NCBI GenBank assembly: GCA_038058335.1
Contig: JBBUBI010000030.1
Span: forward strand, 1 to 34,192
Origin: JBBTVO01 sp038058335
GTDB lineage: Bacteria > Patescibacteriota > Microgenomatia > Levybacterales > UBA12049
Reading direction: 5' to 3'
Length of the DNA stretch: 34,192 nucleotides
Below the pieces are notes generated by a model, which saw nothing but the letters and a program-made list of their open reading frames with translations, ran no database searches and was not told where the DNA came from. Below, one piece after another: positions 22,701 through 30,372 of the stretch. The position numbers and the translations under genes are program-made. Numbering within the stretch: position 1 is the stretch's first letter; every line of letters begins with the position of its first letter.

Positions 22701-23103
22701 TCAGGCATTTTTAAGATAACGAATCCAGCCTCCTGCCATTTTACCAATTTCATGAAGATTTTCTTGAAGATTAAGATAGCTTTCCTTATTAATACAATTA
22801 TTGTCTTTCGAAAGTCTTATAAGAACTTTTATGAGATCGATTTTTGAATTAGCACTTTCTAATATTTCTAGTTTTTTTGTTTTATCGATAGCATTTGTTT
22901 TCGAAAGAAGTTCAAAAGTTTCGAGAATCGAGCTTTCAATTTTCTGACCCAAAGAGTACCTGTCACGCTGAGGAAATTTTTTTAGAACTTGGTATGTTTC
23001 TTTATAAAACTCATAAAGCTTCGAGAATATCGGTATATCAAAAATACTATCGGTGTGTGTGTGTGTGTGTGTGAACAGAATTATCTGCTTTTTTAAATGA
23101 CAT
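22701..23103 (-). CDS. avd: DGR accessory protein Avd (bAvd-like), start out of frame in this assembly
   Basis: Small helical-bundle protein that binds the DGR reverse transcriptase and template RNA. The recognisable reading runs from about 23051 to the stop at 22701: IFDIPIFSKLYEFYKETYQV, then LKKFPQRDRYSLGQKIE, and near the end IGKMAGGWIRYLKNA, all typical of the bAvd family (about 117 residues). No ATG, GTG or TTG occurs in this frame upstream of a TTG at 22952 that would truncate the protein to 83 residues. The ATG at 23101-23103 is one base out of frame and ends at TAG after 18 codons. The (GT)10 tract at 23053-23073 lies between; 11 or 8 units would join them. The gene is antisense to the TR-RT unit. 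Confidence 0.82.
23053..23073 (+). repeat. (GT)10 microsatellite at the avd 5' end, upstream of RT
   Basis: Ten perfect GT units plus a G. On the minus strand this is an AC tract at the start of avd, coding His-Thr repeats; on the plus strand it ends 23 bp before the RT ATG. Slippage would change the avd frame and the spacing upstream of RT. Confidence 0.95.
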
Positions 23104-24116
23104 ACGAAGATCTTATTAAAATTGAGAATTTATTTCAAGCATGGGATGAGTTTGTAAGAGGAAAGAGAAGGAAAAAAGATGTAGGAGAGTTTGCCTATAA
23201 ACTTGAAGACAATTTGTTTGATCTCCACCAAAGATTGAAAAACAAAATATACAGGCACGGAGGTTATCAAGATTTTTACGTTGCGGATCCCAAGAGACGC
23301 CATATTCACAAAGCAAGAGTCGAAGATAGAGTTGTTCATCATCTTCTGTATAAATATCTCTATAGTATCTTTGATAAAATTTTTATCTATGATTCATACT
23401 CCTGCCGACTTGATAGGGGTACGCACAAAGGAGTGAAAAGGCTTGAGAGCTTTACGAGAAAAGTTTCAAGAAACTATACAAGACCTTGCTGGGCTTTAAA
23501 ACTTGATATTAAAAAATTCTTCGCAAGCGTTGACCACAACATTTTAAAAAACTTAATTGAAAAGAAAATAAAAGACAAAAATATTCTTTGGCTGATAGGT
23601 GAAGTTATCGATTCATTTCAAATAGGGGTTGAGCCCCTAAAGGGGATTCCTCTTGGCAATTTGACATCACAAATATTCGCAAATATTTACCTAAATGAAT
23701 TAGACCAGTTTATTAAAAACAATTTGAAGATAAAATGTTACCTGCGGTATGCAGATGACTTCATAATTCTTGACTCAAACAAGGATACCTATTACAGGTA
23801 TACCAGTATACTTGCAGTATTTTTGAAGGACAATCTTAAGCTAGAGCTTCATCCGAAAAAGATTATCTTAAGAAATTTGAAATGGGGAATAGATTTTTTA
23901 GGATATATTGTTTTACCGCATTATATGCTGCCTAGAACAAAAACCAAGAAGAGAGCTTTTAGAAAGATATATGAAAAATCTAAAGATTTGGAGAACGGAG
24001 TCATCTCGGAATATTCTTTCAATCAGGCTATGCAATCATATCTGGGATATTTCAAGCATTCAAGTAGCTATAAACTATCTTTTAGACTGAGAAAATTTCT
24101 AGCAATTTGTTATTGA
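23097..24116 (+). CDS. DGR reverse transcriptase
   Basis: 339-residue RNA-directed DNA polymerase of the DGR type. It copies the TR RNA with adenine-specific errors. Motifs are N-terminal ARVEDRVVHHLLYKYL, catalytic Asp137 in ALKLDIKKFFASVDH, the DGR-characteristic IPLGNLTSQIFANIYL (186-192 LGNLTSQ, where group II intron enzymes have QGxxxSP), catalytic YADD (218-221), and GIDFLGYIVLP. There is no maturase or endonuclease domain, which excludes a group II intron. The ATG at 23097 overlaps, head to head, the out-of-frame ATG of avd (23103-23101). No Shine-Dalgarno is visible. Confidence 0.96.
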   Translation: MTYEDLIKIENLFQAWDEFVRGKRRKKDVGEFAYKLEDNLFDLHQRLKNKIYRHGGYQDFYVADPKRRHIHKARVEDRVVHHLLYKYLYSIFDKIFIYDSYSCRLDRGTHKGVKRLESFTRKVSRNYTRPCWALKLDIKKFFASVDHNILKNLIEKKIKDKNILWLIGEVIDSFQIGVEPLKGIPLGNLTSQIFANIYLNELDQFIKNNLKIKCYLRYADDFIILDSNKDTYYRYTSILAVFLKDNLKLELHPKKIILRNLKWGIDFLGYIVLPHYMLPRTKTKKRAFRKIYEKSKDLENGVISEYSFNQAMQSYLGYFKHSSSYKLSFRLRKFLAICY

Positions 24117-24148
24117 CTATTCACAGTTAACAATTTAGGATTGAGGTT

Positions 24149-25054
24149 GTGGGGGATTTTAAGTTTCTTCAGGATAAAATTACAGGCAAGTGGGTGATAC
24201 TTGCTCCCAGGAGATCTACTAGGCCTGATGTGGCTCATGAAACAAAGCCTTTTTGTCCGTTTTGCCCGGGAAGAGAAAGAGAAGATCCCGATTTGTTTAG
24301 GATTCCTGCCCGCAACGCGAGCGCTAGCGAGGCAGGCGGGGGCGGAGAGTCTGGGGATTCGAATTGGCAGACAAGAGTAATACCGAACAAATTTCCATTT
24401 GCGCCTATTCACGAACTCATAATCCATTCTCCCGATCATCACAAGAATTTCGACGAACTACCCGTAGATCATATCGCTACCATCATCGAAGCTTATAAGC
24501 AAAGATACAATGAGCATAAGAATAAAGGTCAGGTTTATATCTTTCATAACAGGGGTGAAGCTGGCGGAGAGAGCATTCCGCATCCTCATACACAGCTTGT
24601 GGTAATTCCCCGCGAGGTAAATCTTGATACCCCGCTTCTTAATGAAGGCGAATACAAGTTTGATGCGAGTTTATTTTCTGTTTCGTGTCCCACAACCAGC
24701 CAGTGGCCTGACGAGGTTTGGGTAAATCCAAAAGAGCAAGGCAGAAGTTTTGGAGAAATTTCGGATGAAGAAATTACAGCTCTGGCAACAATCTTAAACA
24801 AGCTTATTCGAATCCTGGATCTTCGCCACGGTCACGAATTTCCTTTCAATTTTTATATACATTCGGGAGAAAATTGGTATCTGAGGATAATTCCGCGTGT
24901 AAAATCTCTCGGAGGATTTGAAATTGGGACAGGAGTTTTTGTAAATACTCAGGATCCGATTGATACATTTAATTTCATTAAAGAACATTTTGATACACTA
25001 AATGAAGACAAAATTAAGACTAAGCAAAAGGCGAATTACGGAGTCGGTGTTTGA
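24149..25054 (+). CDS. GalT-like sugar-1-phosphate nucleotidyltransferase (HIT superfamily)
   Basis: Predicted UDP-hexose uridylyltransferase or related nucleotidyltransferase, 301 residues from GTG 24149. The N-terminal zinc motif is CPFCPGRE, then RVIPNKFPFAPIHELIIHSP, the catalytic HIT motif in GESIPHPHTQLVVIPR (nucleotide-accepting middle His), and a C-terminal half with NFYIHSGENWYLRIIPR. A low-complexity insert ARNASASEAGGGG (about 53-65) between zinc site and core is encoded by a palindromic element at 24305-24340. GalT, GalT-like ADP-glucose phosphorylase and Apa2-like enzymes are hard to separate here. The 3' end overlaps the convergent atpC by 19 nt. Confidence 0.85.
   Translation: MGDFKFLQDKITGKWVILAPRRSTRPDVAHETKPFCPFCPGREREDPDLFRIPARNASASEAGGGGESGDSNWQTRVIPNKFPFAPIHELIIHSPDHHKNFDELPVDHIATIIEAYKQRYNEHKNKGQVYIFHNRGEAGGESIPHPHTQLVVIPREVNLDTPLLNEGEYKFDASLFSVSCPTTSQWPDEVWVNPKEQGRSFGEISDEEITALATILNKLIRILDLRHGHEFPFNFYIHSGENWYLRIIPRVKSLGGFEIGTGVFVNTQDPIDTFNFIKEHFDTLNEDKIKTKQKANYGVGV
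24305..24340. repeat. GC-rich palindromic element inserted in frame in the GalT-like gene
   Basis: Outer arms CCTGCC (24305-24310) and GGCAGG (24331-24336) flank an inner palindrome CGCTAGCG (24322-24329). The block is far richer in GC than the gene around it and encodes Ala/Ser/Gly-rich sequence in a loop where relatives have only a few residues. Confidence 0.75.
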
Positions 25055-25356
25055 TTTTCAGTCTGATTAGCAGATTGAGAAAGGACATCTGTCATTCCAA
25101 GAAATACTTGCGCTTCATTTTCTGAGACCATGAGCACTCCATGATCGATTTTCATTTCTTTTGTCTTACCATCCAGCAAGTGAATGATAATTTGGTTTTT
25201 AATAATGGAAATAAAATTTTCGTGTTGGGGGAGTACATCGAATATACCTTTATCATTGAAAGATGTTATAGCGCTTACTTCTTCATTAAAGGCTATACCT
25301 TCTTTGGTTTGTATTTTGAGAACTAGATGTTTATTGCTTGGGCTTGGGTTATTCAT
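25036..25356 (-). CDS. atpC: F1 ATPase epsilon subunit, short form
   Basis: Central-stalk subunit. 106 residues from the ATG at 25356 (MNNPSPSNKHLVLKIQT). The N-terminal beta sandwich is recognisable: EVSAITSFNDKGIFDVLPQH replaces the canonical E-x-x-x-v-t-x-P-x-x-x-G-x-x-x-I-L-P-x-H pattern, and GVLMVSENEAQVFLGM follows. The C-terminal helical pair of typical epsilon (about 130-140 residues) is missing, replaced by a Ser/Gln/Thr tail, so the usual inhibitory function is probably absent. It overlaps atpD by 8 nt. A longer reading from 25413 lies wholly inside atpD and is not supported. Confidence 0.82.
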   Translation of the reverse strand: MNNPSPSNKHLVLKIQTKEGIAFNEEVSAITSFNDKGIFDVLPQHENFISIIKNQIIIHLLDGKTKEMKIDHGVLMVSENEAQVFLGMTDVLSQSANQTENQTPTP

Positions 25357-26737
25357 TTGGTTTTTTCTGCAAAGATCCAATATAAAGGAATTTTTCTTCA
25401 GGAATATCATCACATTTTCCGCTTAATATATTGTCAACATCTGCAACGGTCGTTAGTCTGGGGACATAAACTCCCGGTCTTCCTGTTTGAGACTCTGCAA
25501 CATAGAATGGCTGAGTCATGTAATTGCGAAGTTTCTTTGCTCTTCTGTATTTGAGCTTATCATCAGGGGATAGTTCAGCTTCTCCTACCAAAGATACGAT
25601 TCGATCAAGTTCAACTGCTTCCTTAAGCAAATTCTGCGCACGCGGTGCAACTTCATAGTGAAGCTGACCGACAAGCTCCGGATCCAGATTGGATGAAGTA
25701 GAAGAGATAAGATCAACTGCAGGGAGATGTCCTTCCTGATAAATACTTCTGGATAATATAACTGTCGAGTCCAGATACGGAAATATCGCCTGAACTCCTT
25801 GATCTAGAATATCATCATTTGGTACATAAATTGCTTCAACTGAACTTATGGCATTATCACCAACTGACACAAGTCTTTCGTGAAAAGATGCCATCTCAGA
25901 GGCTAGGGTTGCCTGATAGCCGTCTTCTGAGGGAATAGTATTCATAAGAACAGCCAATTCGTTACCGGCCTGGGCGAAACGAAAAACATTATCTATGAAG
26001 AACAAGACGTCTTTATTCATATTGTCCCTGAAATGCTCAGCGACTGTAGCCGCAGTATATGCTGTGAGGAATCTAAGAGCTGGGTTTTCTCCCATGGGTC
26101 CGAAAACAAGGCATACTGAAGAGAGAACTTTCTGTTCGGTAAGTGTTTGATGGAGCTCTTGACCCTCTCTGGTTCTTTCTCCTACACCTGCAAAGACAGA
26201 TACATTCTTTTTTTGGCTGTCTTTTTTGAGAATAATGACATTATGTATGATTTCAGTAAGAAGTAGTGTTTTTCCCACTCCTGCGCCTCCAAAAAGCCCT
26301 ATCTTTCCTCCTTTGACAATAGGAGAGAAAAAATCTATTGCTTTGATTCCGGTTTCAAGTATTTCTTGATGAGTTGAGAGATCGCTGTAAGCAGGATAAG
26401 CTCCGTAGATTGATCTTTTCTCAGGAGATTCAATCTTGCCCTGTCCGTCAATTTCTTCACCAAAAATATCCATGACTCTTCCAAGTACGTTTTCTCCGAC
26501 AGGAATCATAATTGGATTTTTAGTATTTATAACTTTTGCTCCACGGTAAAGATTGATCGTATGCGATAGACACAAGCAGAAAAATGTAGATGGCCCAGAG
26601 GACTTTATGACTTCCATTTTTGTTTCTTTGTCCTCTTCAAGCACAAGAAGATCGTGGATATTTGGCGGATCACCAGAGAATTCTACATCAATTATCTGTC
26701 CCTGAATTTTTCTTATCTTACCGTAATTTTTATCCAT
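25349..26737 (-). CDS. atpD: F1 ATPase beta subunit (divergent)
   Basis: Catalytic subunit, 462 residues from the ATG at 26737, which overlaps the gamma stop as TAATG; a GTG at 26746 is an alternative. The Walker A is GLFGGAGVGKT, the GERTREG catalytic Glu/Arg is kept, and the Walker B is in DVLFFIDNVFRFAQAGNE. The C-terminal DELSEED loop reads AELSPDD. Catalytic residues therefore look intact, and the protein is expected to hydrolyse or make ATP. Sequence details (SEDGYQATLASEMASFHERL, FFCLCLSHTINLYRG) are more divergent than in standard beta, in line with the unusual operon. Confidence 0.93.
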   Translation of the reverse strand: MDKNYGKIRKIQGQIIDVEFSGDPPNIHDLLVLEEDKETKMEVIKSSGPSTFFCLCLSHTINLYRGAKVINTKNPIMIPVGENVLGRVMDIFGEEIDGQGKIESPEKRSIYGAYPAYSDLSTHQEILETGIKAIDFFSPIVKGGKIGLFGGAGVGKTLLLTEIIHNVIILKKDSQKKNVSVFAGVGERTREGQELHQTLTEQKVLSSVCLVFGPMGENPALRFLTAYTAATVAEHFRDNMNKDVLFFIDNVFRFAQAGNELAVLMNTIPSEDGYQATLASEMASFHERLVSVGDNAISSVEAIYVPNDDILDQGVQAIFPYLDSTVILSRSIYQEGHLPAVDLISSTSSNLDPELVGQLHYEVAPRAQNLLKEAVELDRIVSLVGEAELSPDDKLKYRRAKKLRNYMTQPFYVAESQTGRPGVYVPRLTTVADVDNILSGKCDDIPEEKFLYIGSLQKKPNE

Positions 26738-27603
26738 TATGTCCACAATGCCATGCTTGAGAAAGTTTCAAGCTGTTTTTTATTCATAACTCTATGTCTT
26801 ATCTTTTCTTTTTCAAGGTTGATCTTCTTAAGTATATCCCTAATATTCTCAACTCTTAGCTCAAGAGAGGTCATCCTAGATGCAAACTTGGCAAGCTGAG
26901 ATTCAAATATTGTTTGTTCAAAAAGGGACGCAAATATTTCGGCTTCAAAAAACTCCATAATCTTATCAAGAGATGGTTCGAAGAAATACTTTACTCTTGT
27001 TCCTGCCTGTTCTTGGGGAAGTGGGTCTCCTGAAATGCTTGTTACGATTGGCTCTTGGGAAATAACATTTTCAAATCTTCCATATACTACGAAGACACGC
27101 TGATACTGAATTATATGTGCAACAATTTTTTTCAACGCTTTATTGTCTACGCTACTGTCAGGCATGTCAAAGTAAGAAAAAGGAACATCTATTCCTGCAT
27201 TCTGGAAGCTTTCAACTCCGGTTCTTCCCACAATCGAAGCATCGGCTCTTTCTTTTTTAATAAGATCAACGAAGAGATTGTAGGTTTTTCGCACAATGTC
27301 TCCGTAGAGTCCTGTATTTGAGGACAAAAGAACGAACAAAGTTCTACTATTTCGCTCAATAAAAGTAAATTCTTTAGAATCTTTGATATGCTTTTTCTTC
27401 ATAATTTCTGCCATCTGATCTTTGTAGGATGATTTTACCTGCTGAAATATATAATTCAGTTCTTCAATAAAATTTCGTCCTTCAAGTACTGAGGATCTTG
27501 TATTTTGCATTCTGGAAGCCGCGATTTCCTCATAAGTTTCAAGTATGTTCTTGAAAGATGAAATCCTGCCAAATTCTTCGTTTGCTTCTCGACTACTTAC
27601 CAT
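26737..27603 (-). CDS. atpG: F1 ATPase gamma subunit (divergent)
   Basis: Rotor shaft, 288 residues. The terminal coiled-coil helices are present. The N-terminal one (EFGRISSFKNILETYEEIAA) lacks the usual R-I-x-S-v-x-x-t-x-k-I-T-x-A-M-x-x-V-A wording. The C-terminal one (SRMTSLELRVENIRDILKKI, ending KQLETFSSMALW) follows the family pattern. The middle Rossmann-like part has LFVLLSSNTGLYGD, matching the conserved SD-x-GLCG segment. It overlaps atpA by 11 nt and atpD by one base. Identity is supported as much by position as by sequence. Confidence 0.88.
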   Translation of the reverse strand: MVSSREANEEFGRISSFKNILETYEEIAASRMQNTRSSVLEGRNFIEELNYIFQQVKSSYKDQMAEIMKKKHIKDSKEFTFIERNSRTLFVLLSSNTGLYGDIVRKTYNLFVDLIKKERADASIVGRTGVESFQNAGIDVPFSYFDMPDSSVDNKALKKIVAHIIQYQRVFVVYGRFENVISQEPIVTSISGDPLPQEQAGTRVKYFFEPSLDKIMEFFEAEIFASLFEQTIFESQLAKFASRMTSLELRVENIRDILKKINLEKEKIRHRVMNKKQLETFSSMALWT

Positions 27604-29071
27604 ATTTTTGTGAAACTTGAATTATTTCCGGTCCTTGAATTCTTATTGCGCCTAGAATTTTGTTGAAAGCGTCAATTTTTACAATTTCCTCAACCTTTTC
27701 TTGAATAATGGGTTCAGATCTATATGCTTTTATGATTTTTTGCATGTCTTCTCTTATTACAATTAGTTCTTTGCCAGACCACAAATCAGCCCAGAGCATT
27801 GCGAACAGAACAATCTGGAGATTTATGGGAATAACTTCATCTGTATATTGGCTGAAAAATTGAATAATTTTCGCTCCTGTTGATAATGTAGATTTTATGT
27901 TCTCGTTTAGTTCGGCCCCAAAATGAATATAGCTTTGCATTTTTTCGTAAAGATTTAAGAAGCTTATTATTTCACGATTTATCTCGCGTCTTAGATTAGT
28001 CTGTGTTTGCCTTCCCACACGAGTAACAGATAGGAAAGGATTTATCGCAGGCCTTCTGCCTAGATAAAACAGATCTTTGTCAAAATATAAATGACCGTCA
28101 GTCATAGACATTAGGTTAGTCTCGATATATCCTGATAAATCCCCCTGGGCGGTTTCAGCGACTGCTAGGCAGGTAATAGATGCTTCTCCTTTTTCTGTAA
28201 TAAAATTTCCTGCCCGTTCCATAAGCTTTGCATGAGTGTAGAAAATATCACTCGGATAGGAATTTCTTCCCGGAAATCTTCTTCCAAGGAGCGAGACTTC
28301 TCTGTAGAATTTAGCGTGAGCCGATAAATCATCAAGAACTAGTAGAACATCTTTTCCTTGGTCCCGAAAATATTCGCTTATGGCCATTGCGGTATATGGA
28401 GTAAGATATGTAAGTCCGGTTGCATCCTCAGATCCCGAGGCTACTATTACCATTTTGTCCAGAACTTTATGTTTTGCGAAGTACTCTTCGATCTTCTTTA
28501 CGTCTAGTTTTTTCTTACCAATTGCGGCATATATGCAGATATTACCGCGGTTTGTTTGATTGAGAATAGTCTTAGTCAGGAAGCTTGTTTTTCCTGTTTT
28601 TCTGTCTCCGACGATCAGTTCTCTTTGCCCATGCCCCAAAGGAATAGCAAGATCAACTATCAGTACGCCTGTTTCTAGGGGCTTGGTTATCGCTTTACGG
28701 GTGGTTATTCCTGAAGGCCGGATATTTACCGGGCTTATGGTTTTAGGTGTTTTGAGTGGCTTTGCGTTATCGATTGAGTTTCCCAAAGAATCAATAACTC
28801 TTCCCAAAAGCTCAAATCCCACGGGGACTTTAAGAATCTCATTGGTTCGGACAACTCTAATCCCAGGCTTTATTGAGCTTTTGGAAAAAACAAGGATTTC
28901 AATTACGTCAGAATCTATAGTAAATACCTGTCCAAATTCTCCTGTCTCAAATATTACGATCTCTTCAGGTTTTGCATGGGGAAGCCCGCTCACGTAAATA
29001 ATTGCGTCTGCAACTTGCTCGACATATCCGATTTCCTCTATTTCGTTGAGATAGGCAGTGAAGTTTTTCAT
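27593..29071 (-). CDS. atpA: F1 ATPase alpha subunit (divergent)
   Basis: Non-catalytic nucleotide-binding subunit, 492 residues. P-loop GDRKTGKTS, DVLLVLDDLSAHAKFYREVS, GRRFPGRNSYPSDIFYTHAKL, and the arginine-finger segment FLSVTRVGRQTQ are all in order. ITDG reads MTDGHLYFDKDLFYLGRRPAIN. The N-terminus (MKNFTAYLNEIEEIGYVEQV) replaces the usual long amphipathic helix that binds delta and the peripheral stalk, so stator contacts may differ. The start overlaps the delta stop by 4 nt (ATGA). Confidence 0.95.
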   Translation of the reverse strand: MKNFTAYLNEIEEIGYVEQVADAIIYVSGLPHAKPEEIVIFETGEFGQVFTIDSDVIEILVFSKSSIKPGIRVVRTNEILKVPVGFELLGRVIDSLGNSIDNAKPLKTPKTISPVNIRPSGITTRKAITKPLETGVLIVDLAIPLGHGQRELIVGDRKTGKTSFLTKTILNQTNRGNICIYAAIGKKKLDVKKIEEYFAKHKVLDKMVIVASGSEDATGLTYLTPYTAMAISEYFRDQGKDVLLVLDDLSAHAKFYREVSLLGRRFPGRNSYPSDIFYTHAKLMERAGNFITEKGEASITCLAVAETAQGDLSGYIETNLMSMTDGHLYFDKDLFYLGRRPAINPFLSVTRVGRQTQTNLRREINREIISFLNLYEKMQSYIHFGAELNENIKSTLSTGAKIIQFFSQYTDEVIPINLQIVLFAMLWADLWSGKELIVIREDMQKIIKAYRSEPIIQEKVEEIVKIDAFNKILGAIRIQGPEIIQVSQKYGK

Positions 29072-29577
29072 TTATGAAGAAAAGAACTTAGAATTTCAGA
29101 TTTTCTTTTGATAAAAAGTTCTTCCAAATTTTTCTTAAGCGATTGGTCTTTATAAACCCCATCTATTGAAATAATTACTCCGCCGAGGATAGATTCATCT
29201 TTGCTTAAGTCGAGGATAATTCCGTCTCCGAGGTTCTTATTTATCCAATCTGAGATAAGACTAATCGTGTCTTCGGAAGGATCTATTGCAAGTGTAATCT
29301 TCGCTATTTTTAGATTTTTTATTTCCTCTTTTGCTTTCAAAAGCACGTTCTCGATTGCCGTGTGGTCTGCTGAATCAACTTTGTTATCAGTCAGGATTTT
29401 TTTTATTGTGTGAGCTGATGAATCGGGTAATTGTGATAGAATTTGATCAATGTTTTTATTCTTTAACTCAAAGATATTTGAAAGAATTATGTCAATACAT
29501 GAGGAGAAATTTTCTGCTTCTTGGACAGTTCTTGTGTAGGCTTGAGTTTCATTATGAATAGAATTTTTATCATTCAT
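29068..29577 (-). CDS. atpH: F1 ATPase delta subunit
   Basis: Stator subunit linking alpha to b, 169 residues. The N-terminal helical domain (about 10-100) is weakly conserved. The C-terminal segment ILGGVIISIDGVYKDQSLKK followed by NLEELFIKR matches the delta signature (GG-x-x-x-x-x-x-x-x-x-x-D-x-S-x-x-x-x-L). It lies between b and alpha in the canonical order and overlaps atpA by 4 nt. Confidence 0.86.
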   Translation of the reverse strand: MNDKNSIHNETQAYTRTVQEAENFSSCIDIILSNIFELKNKNIDQILSQLPDSSAHTIKKILTDNKVDSADHTAIENVLLKAKEEIKNLKIAKITLAIDPSEDTISLISDWINKNLGDGIILDLSKDESILGGVIISIDGVYKDQSLKKNLEELFIKRKSEILSSFLHK

Positions 29578-29585
29578 CTTAAGAA

Positions 29586-30299
29586 TTAATTTTTTATACC
29601 GTCTTTTTTAGCTTTTTCCAAAGCGTCGAGGATCAAAGCCTGATGATCGGACATCGCGAGACTTTTTCCTATAGCTGTTTTGGAGATTTTCTCAAGAAGC
29701 TCATAAATGTTTTTATTAACCTTTTCAAGCATTTCAGTTCTATATTCCTCAACCTGTTTTTTTGCATGACTAAACTCTTCTTCAATTTTTTCCCCGACAA
29801 TTTTTTGTCCCTGGATAGTTTCTTTTGCGAGAATATTGTCAAAATCTTTAACTTCAGAAATAGTATCTTCTTCTATATCTTTTGATACATTCCTTGCTAT
29901 TTCGATAGTCCTATTTTGGACTATTGAAAGTTCATTTTTATAACTTTCCAGGAAGTTTTGAGATGTTTTTTCAAAGATTGCAGTTTGCTCCCGAATGAGA
30001 GCATTCAGAGATTTTTCAAGCAGGTTTTTTGTGTTAATGTTTAGCGTATCTCCTTCTGTAATTATGCGTTGAGCTTTAAGCGTCGCTTCCTCTACTATTG
30101 CAGTGCTTTTTCTTCGTGCTTCTTCGAGCAAATCAAGCTCTTTTTCGTTTATTTTATCGAGAAGATCGTCATATTTTTCCTGATGAGAAATAAGTTTTTT
30201 GAGAACACGGGTATACGAGATCGCCATTGCAGCCAAAGCAATTGAGACAACAAAGAGGGAAATTGCCATATCAAAAAAAACAACAGGATTTATGTTCAT
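29586..30299 (-). CDS. atpF: F-type ATPase b subunit, elongated
   Basis: Peripheral stalk, 237 residues against the usual 155-170. One N-terminal membrane helix lies at about 8-30 (FFDMAISLFVVSIALAAMAI), then an unbroken charged coiled coil to about 215. The extra 70 residues would make a longer stalk than usual. It lies eight nt upstream of atpH. No second b or b' is seen. Assigned by architecture and position; sequence alone would only say membrane-anchored coiled coil. Confidence 0.8.
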   Translation of the reverse strand: MNINPVVFFDMAISLFVVSIALAAMAISYTRVLKKLISHQEKYDDLLDKINEKELDLLEEARRKSTAIVEEATLKAQRIITEGDTLNINTKNLLEKSLNALIREQTAIFEKTSQNFLESYKNELSIVQNRTIEIARNVSKDIEEDTISEVKDFDNILAKETIQGQKIVGEKIEEEFSHAKKQVEEYRTEMLEKVNKNIYELLEKISKTAIGKSLAMSDHQALILDALEKAKKDGIKN

Positions 30300-30372
30300 A
30301 TAATAATTCTACCCTGCATATTTCTTAAAGTAAAGTAAATCTTAAAACCTCTCAGACGATAAATTCGTAGAA

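Noticed and set aside
23097..24116. Group II intron or retron reading of the reverse transcriptase
   Set aside because: No maturase or endonuclease domain, no intron RNA structure seen, LGNLTSQ motif, and a clear VR/TR pair.
25357..25413. N-terminal extension of atpC to 25413
   Set aside because: It lies inside the atpD coding region in another frame and is unlike epsilon N-termini.
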